Of a stretch of DNA of 64,000 nucleotides, positions 56,596-63,213 are shown in pieces. This DNA is from Phytohabitans sp052068095 (GTDB taxonomy: Bacteria; Actinomycetota; Actinomycetes; Mycobacteriales; Micromonosporaceae). The position numbers and the translations under genes were made by a program. A model generated the notes under the pieces. It was not told the DNA's origin and ran no database searches. It worked only from the letters and a program-made list of their open reading frames with translations. Each line of letters starts with the position of its first letter. Position 1 is the first letter of the stretch. Location of the stretch: positions 186,001-250,000 of the forward strand of contig NZ_JBQHDG010000002.1 in the NCBI RefSeq assembly GCF_052068095.1, written 5' to 3'.

Positions 56596-58070
56596 CAGTG
56601 CTTCGCCGCCCAGGCCAGCTCGCGGGCGGCGACCTGGCCGATCTCGTACTCGGACTGGCCGGCCCGCGGGTAGACATTGACGGTGACCGGCGCGGCCTCG
56701 GCGGTGCCCGCACGGGCCGTCACCGGGCCCGCGCCGGGTGCGGCACGCGCTACGGTCGCCTGCGCGAGGCCGGCGAGCGCGGGCCGGATCGTGGCGGCCC
56801 GCGGCGTCGGCACCAGGTTGGTCATCGCCTCCGCCACCATGTCGCGACTGTCGTCGATGCCCACGACGAGCCCCTCGCCGACGTTGCGGCCGATCTCGGC
56901 CATCAGCCGGGACGGCGAGCCGATGCCGAGGAAGCCCTTGATCGGCCCGGGGATGCGGTCGAGGATCGAGTCGCGGATCGCCGACACGACCCGCCCGGCC
57001 ATGTCGCGCAGCCCGTTGATGAAGCCCTGCACGAGGTCGCGACCGCTCTGGTACAGGGTGCGGCCGATGTTGCCGAGCGCGCTCACGATCCGGCCGGGCA
57101 GCCCGCGCACGAAGCTCACCACGCCGCCGATCGCGTCGCCGGCCGCGGAACGGGCCCGGTTGAACGCGTCGCGCACGACCGTGTACACCTGCTGGACCCG
57201 CCGCACCGTGCTCACGACGGTGTTGACGGCGCCGGTGACGACCGCGCGCACGGCACCCCACACCGCGGTGGCGATCGCCCGCACCGCGTTGAAGACGGTG
57301 GTGACCACGGTGCGGACCACGGTGAAGTAGGTGGTCACGTACATGCGGATGACCGTGACCGCGATCTGGATGACCCGCGAGACGAACGGCCACACCGCCG
57401 CGACCGCGTTGCGGATCGCGTTGAAGACCGAGATCGCCACGTTGCGCACCGCGGAGAAGGCCGCGTTGACGATATTTCGGAACGTGGTACTTCGCTGGTA
57501 CGCGAGCACGAGCCCGCCGATCAGCAGCATGATCGCGGTGACCACGAGCCCGATCGGGTTGAGCCGCATCACGAGGTTGAGCGCGCGCATGGCGACGGTG
57601 ACGACCTTGGTGATCGCGTTCCACACCGCCTTGGCGGCCGCGACGACACGGGTGGTGACGGCGTCCCGCACCTTGATCGCGGTGCCCCGCACGGTCTCCA
57701 TGTTGAGGTTTTTCACCGCGTCGGTGACCTGCATGAAGCGCAGCCGCAGCCCGTCGAGCGCGGGGATCCCGTCGAGCACCTTGGTGATCTCCTGGCGCAT
57801 CTCCCGGGTGTTGCGGATCATGTCACGCACGCTGCCGCTCGCGCCGGCCACCGAGCCGGCCGACATCGTGACCGCGCCGGACCAGCCGACCACGGCGTCG
57901 GTGACCGCGGTGACCGCGGGGTTGGCCTCGCGGAACGACGTGGTGATCCCCTCGACCTGCTTCGCCAGGCTCTCGGCCACCTTCGTGGAGAACGCGGTGG
58001 CCGCCTCCTGCAACGGCGCGGTCAGCTGCTGGATGAGCTGCTGACCGATCGACGACGCGGGCTGGGTCAC
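56595..58070 (-). CDS. Phage tail tape measure protein (short)
   Basis: A 491-aa tape measure protein: coiled-coil N-terminus, hydrophobic centre (LNLVMRLNPIGLVVTAIMLLIGGLVLAYQRS), a long region of repeated VAVVRNAI/VRAVVT-like helices and the typical end GPIKGFLGIGSPSRLMAEIGRNVGEGLVVGI. At about 1.5 angstrom per residue (general rule for tape measures) it would set a tube of roughly 70 nm, short for a phage. The GTG start has GGGAGGTGAG upstream, 3 bases after the GT stop. Confidence 0.92.
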   Translation of the reverse strand: MTQPASSIGQQLIQQLTAPLQEAATAFSTKVAESLAKQVEGITTSFREANPAVTAVTDAVVGWSGAVTMSAGSVAGASGSVRDMIRNTREMRQEITKVLDGIPALDGLRLRFMQVTDAVKNLNMETVRGTAIKVRDAVTTRVVAAAKAVWNAITKVVTVAMRALNLVMRLNPIGLVVTAIMLLIGGLVLAYQRSTTFRNIVNAAFSAVRNVAISVFNAIRNAVAAVWPFVSRVIQIAVTVIRMYVTTYFTVVRTVVTTVFNAVRAIATAVWGAVRAVVTGAVNTVVSTVRRVQQVYTVVRDAFNRARSAAGDAIGGVVSFVRGLPGRIVSALGNIGRTLYQSGRDLVQGFINGLRDMAGRVVSAIRDSILDRIPGPIKGFLGIGSPSRLMAEIGRNVGEGLVVGIDDSRDMVAEAMTNLVPTPRAATIRPALAGLAQATVARAAPGAGPVTARAGTAEAAPVTVNVYPRAGQSEYEIGQVAARELAWAAKH

Positions 58071-58073
58071 CGC

Positions 58074-58762
58074 TCACCTCCCTCCGAAGAACGTGGCGAT
58101 CTGCTCCGGCGTCGCCGCCGTCGTGGCGGCGACCCCCGCCGGCTCCGCCTCGTCGAGGCCCGGCCGGGGTATCGGCTCGGGCCGCGCCGGCGGGTCGGCG
58201 TGCTCGTCCGTGTGGGTCGACGCGTACATCCAGTTGCCCGCGGCGAGCTGGTCGACGGCGGCGGCCAGCAGGTGCTCGCCCAACCCCCACTCGGCCTCCT
58301 CGCCGCGCAGCGCCCGCACCAGCGCCGCGTCGCGGGGCAGGTGTTGCACCAGCACGCGCAGCCGCCGCGCCGACAGGGTGCCGCGGTGGTAGTCGAGGAC
58401 GTCGACGCCGTAGTGGCGCAGCAGGTCGGCTTCGACGGCCTCGGCGTGCTCGGTCAGGAGCGCGTCGAGGCCGAGGATTCCCCCAGGGACATGCCGGTGT
58501 CGCGGCCGTAGGCCTCCAGCAGCGCCTGGATGTCCTGCACGCTCGTGGCGTGCTCGGCGAACCGCTTGAACTGCTCCTCGCCCAGCAGCAGCCCGAGCAG
58601 CCCGTCGAGGTCGGACGGGTCGAGCCCGGCGAGCGCCCGCACCGCGTCGCGGGGCAGCTCGGTGGGGAGGCCGAAGACGTCGCCGTCGAGCTCGAACTCC
58701 CACCGCTCGCCCAGCGCCTCGAGCCGCTGCGCGCGCACCGCGTTGACGTTGTACCGCCCCAC
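58074..58762 (-). CDS. Tail assembly chaperone GT, made by -1 frameshift
   Basis: About 229 aa when ribosomes shift back one base at GGGGGAA (58484-58478). The zero-frame G product then continues as ILGLDALLTEHAEAVEADLLRHYGVDVLDYHRG, a C-terminal T domain with typical RRLRVLVQHLPRDAALVRAL and an end TAATPEQIATFFGGR. The T part has no start codon or ribosome site of its own. This is the arrangement of lambda G/GT and of most siphophages: GT binds tape measure and tube subunits during assembly. Confidence 0.85.
58454..58762 (-). CDS. Tail assembly chaperone G (zero-frame product)
   Basis: A 102-aa protein: YNVNAVRAQRLEALGERWEFELDGDVFGLPTELPRDAVRALAGLDPSDLDGLLGLLLGEEQFKRFAEHATSVQDIQALLEAYGRDTGMSLGESSASTRS. 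The typical GESSASTRS ending follows the slip site CTGGGGGAATCC, as in actinophage G proteins. It is made in excess over GT. Confidence 0.88.
   Translation of the reverse strand: MGRYNVNAVRAQRLEALGERWEFELDGDVFGLPTELPRDAVRALAGLDPSDLDGLLGLLLGEEQFKRFAEHATSVQDIQALLEAYGRDTGMSLGESSASTRS
58478..58484 (-). other. Programmed -1 frameshift slippery site
   Basis: GGGGGAA on the minus strand, in zero frame read CTG GGG GAA, near the end of the G gene. A shift to -1 gives GGA ATC CTC, joining the T frame. The TGA of G is 24 bases after the end of the site. Confidence 0.82.
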
Positions 58763-58767
58763 GGCCG

Positions 58768-59385
58768 CTACCTCCCGTCCTCAGCCGGCGCGCCCTCGGA
58801 CGCGGCGGCCACCGTGGCGGTGGCGGCGCCCGGCGCGGCCGCGTTCATCGTCCAGACCGCGAGCTGGTCGGGCCGGGTGATCGGGGTGAGCGCGGAGAAC
58901 GTCACGCCAAGCTTTACCGCCGACGTGCGGGTGAACGACGTCTCGTCGGTCTCGGTCACCACCCCGCGCGGCACCACGAAGCGGTGGGTAATGCTCGGCC
59001 CGTCGCGAAACTCGATGCCCAGCGCCCGCTCGTCGACCCGCGGCGCGGCGGCGATCTCGTAGCTCAGCCCGGCCGCGCCCGACGTGACCGACCCGCCGCC
59101 GAAGAAGAACGGCAGCGTGTCCGCGTTGACCTGGAGGAGCGCGAACTTCACGGACAGGTCGCGGTCGCTGTAGACGTAGCGGATCGCGGCCACCGTCTGC
59201 CACGTGTCGATCGGGTCGAGCTTGTCCTTCTTCGTGAACTTGACCCCGTCGGCCGACGTGTAGCCCAGGTCGACCCACGGCGCGGCCCAGTCGGTGGTGA
59301 AGTTGGCCGGCGGCGCGGTGTGCGCCGGGGCGACGAGCACGCGGCCGGTGCCGGCTACGCGTATCTCGCTGGCGTTGAGGGGCAT
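58768..59385 (-). CDS. Major tail tube protein
   Basis: A 205-aa protein: VAGTGRVLVAPAHTAPPANFTTDWAAPWVDLGYTSADGVKFTKKDKLDPIDTWQTVAAIRYVYSDRDLSVKFALLQVN is the pattern of actinophage major tail tube subunits, followed by a beta-rich region and an Ala-rich end. It polymerises into the tube around the tape measure. It starts 16 bases after the tail terminator gene. Confidence 0.9.
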   Translation of the reverse strand: MPLNASEIRVAGTGRVLVAPAHTAPPANFTTDWAAPWVDLGYTSADGVKFTKKDKLDPIDTWQTVAAIRYVYSDRDLSVKFALLQVNADTLPFFFGGGSVTSGAAGLSYEIAAAPRVDERALGIEFRDGPSITHRFVVPRGVVTETDETSFTRTSAVKLGVTFSALTPITRPDQLAVWTMNAAAPGAATATVAAASEGAPAEDGR

Positions 59386-59401
59386 CTGCGGCTCACTTCC
59401 G

Positions 59402-59836
59402 TCAGGCCGGGCCGCTCGGGACCCGGATCAGCAGCAGGTATCGAGTGGTGTAGCGGTTGGCGGTGGGAAAGGCGGGGTCGCGCAGCCAGCTCGGCCCGCG
59501 GTCTTCGGCGACGTCGCTGACCACGGCGCCGCCGGCGTGCGTCGCGTCGGGCGCCAGCCACACCAGGCCGCGGACGGTGCCGGCCAGGTCGAGGGCGGCG
59601 GTCTTGTCGGGCCCGTAGGTGTCGAGGCGCACCACGGCCCGGTCGACGCGGTCGTCGGCGGAGAACTCACCACCCACCCGCGTCACGATCGCGGCCCGGG
59701 CCAACCCGTCGTAGTCGTCGGGCAGCCGGACGGCCACCCGCACGCCGGCCATCTCGGGCCGCGCGGCGAGGAAGGAGACGACCAGCCGCTCCACATTGGA
59801 GAATGCCAGCGGTCGCGCGACAACCGGTGCGCCCAC
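59402..59836 (-). CDS. Tail terminator/completion protein (gp10/DUF3168-like)
   Basis: A 144-aa protein: ERLVVSFLAARPEMAGVRVAVRLPDDYDGLARAAIVTRVGG, VDRAVVRLDTYGPDKTAALDLAGTVRGLVW and TTRYLLLIRVPSGPA, the fold pattern of HK97-type tail terminators. The start GTG 59836 is chosen with GGGGGTGAG upstream; GTG/ATG codons to 59884 are alternatives. It is the first gene of the operon. Upstream there is no head-tail connector, capsid or portal gene; the next gene is a divergent TetR. Confidence 0.75.
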   Translation of the reverse strand: MGAPVVARPLAFSNVERLVVSFLAARPEMAGVRVAVRLPDDYDGLARAAIVTRVGGEFSADDRVDRAVVRLDTYGPDKTAALDLAGTVRGLVWLAPDATHAGGAVVSDVAEDRGPSWLRDPAFPTANRYTTRYLLLIRVPSGPA

Positions 59837-59939
59837 ACCGCTCACCCCCGTAGCGATTGCCGCCACCCAGCGTGCCGACGCCACCCAGAGGTGTCAAGGC
59901 ATCACCATATGTGGATCTCCATCCCCGGTGTGTCGGATT

Positions 59940-59951
59940 CCGGCGCGCCGG
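59940..59951. promoter_or_regulatory. Palindrome between TetR and the tail operon
   Basis: CCGGCGCGCCGG, a perfect 12-base palindrome 48 bases before the TetR start and about 100 bases upstream of the tail operon start. It is a candidate TetR operator for both. Confidence 0.4.
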
Positions 59952-59998
59952 GGTGCACACCGCGGTCGGACCGGACGGAGGGCGAGGGGGCTGCGGCG

Positions 59999-60754
59999 AT
60001 GCGGCACTATGAGGGAATGTCGAGCGCAGCAGCACCGAGCGGCGGGGTGTCGGAGTGGACCGTCGCGCTCGGCACCGGCATCCCCGGCTCCCGTTCGGCC
60101 AACTCGCCCGACCGCCGCCTGCCGAGGGGCCGCCACGACCTCCCGCGCGAGTTCGTCGCCCGCACCCAGCGCGACCGCCTGATCGACGCCATGGCCCGCA
60201 CCGTCGCGGAGAAGGGCTACGTGGGCGCCTCGCTGGGCGACGTGTGCGCGGCCGCCGGCGTGTCGACCCGGGCCTACTACCAGCACTTCCCGGACAAGGA
60301 GACGTGCTTCCTGGCCGCGTTCGAGCTGGGCGTCGAGCTGCTGCAAAAGAGCGTCGCGGTCGCCTACGGCCAGCCCGGCCGCTGGCCCGAGCGGATGCGC
60401 CGCGGCCTCGGCACCCTGCTGCACATCCTCGCCGCCGAGCCGGCCTTCGCGTCGCTGGCCGTGGTCGAGGTCCTGGCCGCCGGCCCCAAGGCCCTCGCCT
60501 GCCGCCGCCAGCTGCTCGCCAGCTACCTGGACTTCTTCGCCGCCGCCCCGCGCCGCGCCGGCCAGCCCGAGGTGCCACGGGTGGCGGTCGAGGCGATCAT
60601 CGCCGGCATCTACGGCGTGATCTTCGACCACGTCTCCACCGGCCGCGCCGCCGAGCTGCCCGGCCACCTGCCCGAGCTGACCTACGTGGTGCTGGCCCCC
60701 TTCATCGGCCCCAAAGCCGCCGCCGCCGCGGCCGGCCTCCCCGTCACCGCCTAG
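59999..60754 (+). CDS. TetR-family transcriptional regulator next to the tail operon
   Basis: A 251-aa regulator with an unstructured N-terminus and HTH TVAEKGYVGASLGDVCAAAGVSTRAYYQHFPDKETCFLAAFE, then a ligand-binding domain. ATG 59999 follows GAGGGGG; ATG 60017 is an alternative. It diverges from the tail operon and is the only regulator beside it, so it may control it (inference). It ends at a GC-rich repeat. Confidence 0.88.
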   Translation: MRHYEGMSSAAAPSGGVSEWTVALGTGIPGSRSANSPDRRLPRGRHDLPREFVARTQRDRLIDAMARTVAEKGYVGASLGDVCAAAGVSTRAYYQHFPDKETCFLAAFELGVELLQKSVAVAYGQPGRWPERMRRGLGTLLHILAAEPAFASLAVVEVLAAGPKALACRRQLLASYLDFFAAAPRRAGQPEVPRVAVEAIIAGIYGVIFDHVSTGRAAELPGHLPELTYVVLAPFIGPKAAAAAAGLPVTA

Positions 60755-60772
60755 CCGCGCCCGGTTTGCTCC

Positions 60773-60830
60773 GGTCCGCGCCGGTCGCGGGCCGTATGCT
60801 CCCGCCGGGCACCGCTCCGGCCGGCGGCGC
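60773..60830 (+). repeat. Family B-related element
   Basis: GGTCCGCGCCGGTCGCGGGCCGTATGCTCC, then CACCGCTCCGGCCGGCGGC, matching the start and end blocks of the 17307-17440 repeat with the middle deleted. 18 bases after the TetR stop. Confidence 0.65.
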
Positions 60831-60902
60831 GCGGAGCGGGCAACCAGCAGCGAAGCGGGTCCCGCCCGCGAAGCGAACGGGACCCGCGAACCGCGAACCG
60901 CG

Positions 60903-61577
60903 CTAGGCCGTAAGGGTAAGGAGCTGCGCCGGATCGGTCGTGTCGGCGATCTGGTACGTGGCGCGGAAGACCGCGCTCGTCGCCGCCGTCGGGCAGCCGA
61001 AGCCGCCCGTCACGCGGATGGGCACGTCGATGCCGGCCGAGAAGTCCAGCGTCGGCAGGGTGGTGGCGGTGCCGTCGACCAGCGGGCCGGTCACCGTCGC
61101 GGGTGCGTCGGGCGCGACGAGCACCGTGCAGGTGGCGAGCCCGGAGATCTCGGTCGTCACACCGCCGGCCGGGATGGTGAGGGTGCCGCTGGAGCCGGCC
61201 GGGTCGAACTGGAGGCCGATCGTCCATTCGCCGGTGGTCGTGGTCGTGGCCGTGGTGAGGAAGATGCCGGTCGGGCAGGCGCCGCCGTCGTTGTTGAACA
61301 CCGGCGCGGTCACCCCGACCGTGACCGGGCCGTCCGGGCTGTGGTTGTCGGGCTCGGCCGGGACCGCGCCGTCGGTCGAGGACGTGTTGCAGGTGACCGT
61401 CACCGAGCCGACCTGGAAGTCGGCCGTGGTACCCGGCGCCAGCGCGGCGGTGAAGCCGTGGCCGGCCGGCGTGACGGTGGTCGAGGACGCGGCGAGAGCG
61501 GGCGCCGCGGGCACCGCGAGGACGGCGACCGCGCCGAGGAACGCGGCCGCGAGGAGGGAGGGGGATCGGTTGCCCAT
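60903..61577 (-). CDS. Secreted beta-rich protein of unknown function
   Basis: A 224-aa protein with a Sec signal peptide (LLAAAFLGAVAVLAVPAAPALA) and a Thr/Val/Gly-rich mature chain with four cysteines (VTCNTS, GACPTG, ATCTVL, FGCPTA) that could form two disulfides. I do not recognise a named domain. AAGGAGA lies 6 bases upstream. It shares a promoter element with the next upstream gene (DUF6230), suggesting joint expression. Confidence 0.78.
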   Translation of the reverse strand: MGNRSPSLLAAAFLGAVAVLAVPAAPALAASSTTVTPAGHGFTAALAPGTTADFQVGSVTVTCNTSSTDGAVPAEPDNHSPDGPVTVGVTAPVFNNDGGACPTGIFLTTATTTTTGEWTIGLQFDPAGSSGTLTIPAGGVTTEISGLATCTVLVAPDAPATVTGPLVDGTATTLPTLDFSAGIDVPIRVTGGFGCPTAATSAVFRATYQIADTTDPAQLLTLTA

Positions 61578-61613
61578 CTCGATCTCCTTAGAGAGATGGC
61601 GGGGACTCCGTCG

Positions 61614-61660
61614 TCCAGAAAAGGGAGCGTTTCTGGATTGAAGCGACGGTATTCCCCGCC
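61614..61660 (-). promoter_or_regulatory. Shared promoter element, copy 1
   Basis: Plus strand TCCAGAAAAGGGAGCG, then TTTCTGGA, AAGCGACGGTAT and CCCCG. It lies 37 bases upstream of the secreted-protein start. The same order is at 62353-62398. Inverted CCAGAAA/TTTCTGG arms suggest a dimeric regulator or promoter hexamers. Confidence 0.65.
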
Positions 61661-61700
61661 ATCTATCCGCGTCAAGCCGGTCGCCGCAACACGCCAGCGG

Positions 61701-62318
61701 CTAGAAGCACTCGTCCTTGCCACTCGAGATCTTCATGCGCAGCCCGGTGAGCTTGAACGAGCCGGCGTTGGTGGACCAGGCCACCTGCCGCAGGTTGTCG
61801 ATGTGCACCGTGTCGGCCTGCTGGCTGAACAGGCCCTGTAGCCCCTTCGCCCCGGGCGGCCCCTTGTCCAGCGTGGACGCGTCCCGGCCGATCTGGATGT
61901 TGGTGAACGTGGCGTTGCCGTCGAGCTGCGCCATGTCGACGAACATGTTCTCCGCCACCACCGGCGAGTCCTTCCCCGCCGTCAGCTTGAGGCTGATGTC
62001 GCCCACGATCGGGAGCGTGGTGAGCACCGACTGACAGAGGTTGCGCAGCTCGGCGCGGCGCATCGCGGAGACCGCCACCGGCTGCGGCGAGCCGTCGGCG
62101 TGCTGGTCGATCCAGCCGTAGTTGACGAAGCCGGTGGCGTCGAGCGTGTCCGCCGAGACCTTGAACTGCTGCCCCGACACCATGAAGCTGGCCGCCATCA
62201 CACCCTGCGACAGCATCACCAGGATGCCCCCGGACAGGACCGTCATCAGTCCGGCGGCCACCGCGAACCGGCGCCAGCTGGTCCGCCCGCGCGCCCGGAC
62301 GCGGGACGTATCGCTCAT
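61701..62318 (-). CDS. DUF6230 family membrane-anchored protein
   Basis: A 205-aa protein: one N-terminal membrane segment (FAVAAGLMTVLSGGILVMLSQGVMAASF) and an outside beta-rich domain (FMVSGQQFKVSADTLDATGFVNYGW, SAMRRAELRNLCQSV, GLRMKISSGKDECF). I recognise it as the DUF6230 type found in streptomycetes and relatives, usually beside DUF6114, which is absent here. ATG 62318 has GGAGG upstream. Function unknown. Confidence 0.85.
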   Translation of the reverse strand: MSDTSRVRARGRTSWRRFAVAAGLMTVLSGGILVMLSQGVMAASFMVSGQQFKVSADTLDATGFVNYGWIDQHADGSPQPVAVSAMRRAELRNLCQSVLTTLPIVGDISLKLTAGKDSPVVAENMFVDMAQLDGNATFTNIQIGRDASTLDKGPPGAKGLQGLFSQQADTVHIDNLRQVAWSTNAGSFKLTGLRMKISSGKDECF

Positions 62319-62352
62319 ACCCGCCTCCTCCCCTCTCTCGAAACCGTGAAGA

Positions 62353-62398
62353 TCCAGAAAAGCCGATGCTTCTGGGTCAACGCACCGTATCCCCGGCG
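62353..62398 (-). promoter_or_regulatory. Shared promoter element, copy 2
   Basis: TCCAGAAAAGCCGATG, CTTCTGGGTCAACG, CACCGTATCCCCGG on the plus strand, aligning base for base with 61614-61660, with the DUF6230 start 35 bases away. The matching spacing points to a core promoter rather than a distant operator. Confidence 0.65.
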
Positions 62399-62547
62399 CC
62401 ACGAAGGGGTCAAGAAACGGTGAGGTTCATCGATCTGCCTTAAGAGATCCTTAATTCCTGCGGGACGTCGATCCAAGTGGCAGATCACTCCCGTACCCGG
62501 GTGCGACAACGATCACGACGGTTGGGGGACCACGTGGAGAAGTACTC

Positions 62548-63213
62548 ATGCCCGCGCCGCGCCACCTAGAGGCGCGGCCGGTCGCGGGCCGTGGACGGCA
62601 CGCCCGCATGGTGCCCGGGCCGGCCGGCCGCCCGGTTCACCGCACCGGCATCCACCGGGCCGAGGGTGGGTTGCTGCGCAGCCTGTACGACCAGCACGCC
62701 GAGCCGCTGCTCATGATCGCGCTGAGCATGACCGACGGCGACCGGCGGCTGGCCGAAGACGTGGTGCGCGAGACGCTGCTCACCGCCTGGCGCGACGTGG
62801 ACCAGATCGACGTGGCGGCGTCGTCCCTGCGTCCGTGGCTGATCGGCATCGCCCGCCGGATCGTCGACGACCTGCGCGGCGAGCAGTACGAGCGGGACCA
62901 GCGCTACGAGCCGGACCAGCGCTACGAGCGCGACCAACGCCACGAGCCGGACAAGCACTACGACGACGAGCCACCCGACGTCTACGCGGCCGGCGTCGCA
63001 CCGGCCCTCCAGCGGATGATGGTGCTCGACGGGCTCCGCTCGCTCCCCCAGCCGGATCGGGAGATCCTCGTCGAGGCCTACTTCCAGGGCCGCGGCGTGC
63101 GCGACGTCGCCGACGAGCTCGGGCTGCCGCCGGAGACGGTGAAGTGGCGGCTCTTCTTCGCGCTCCGGGCACTCCAGAAGGTACTGATGGGGAGCGGAAA
63201 CCACGATGCCTGA
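62548..63213 (+). CDS. ECF sigma factor with repeat linker
   Basis: A 221-aa sigma factor: sigma2 LRSLYDQHAEPLLMIALSMTDGDRRLAEDVVRETLLTAWRDVDQI and LRPWLIGIARRIVDDLRGEQ, and sigma4 MMVLDGLRSLPQPDREILVEAYFQGRGVRDVADELGLPPETVKWRLFFALRALQKVL. Between them the linker is a run of the hexapeptide YERDQR or YEPDQR (4.5 copies of an 18-base unit, 62887-62970). The ATG has GGAG 9 bases upstream. It overlaps the anti-sigma gene by 8 bases. Confidence 0.92.
   Translation: MPAPRHLEARPVAGRGRHARMVPGPAGRPVHRTGIHRAEGGLLRSLYDQHAEPLLMIALSMTDGDRRLAEDVVRETLLTAWRDVDQIDVAASSLRPWLIGIARRIVDDLRGEQYERDQRYEPDQRYERDQRHEPDKHYDDEPPDVYAAGVAPALQRMMVLDGLRSLPQPDREILVEAYFQGRGVRDVADELGLPPETVKWRLFFALRALQKVLMGSGNHDA

Noticed and set aside
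53119..59836. Contractile injection system or R-type tailocin
   Set aside because: No sheath, AAA ATPase, baseplate wedge or spike gene is present; the order matches a non-contractile siphophage tail.
53119..59836. Complete or cryptic prophage with attachment sites
   Set aside because: No integrase, tRNA, terminase, capsid or duplicated attachment sequence was visible at either side.
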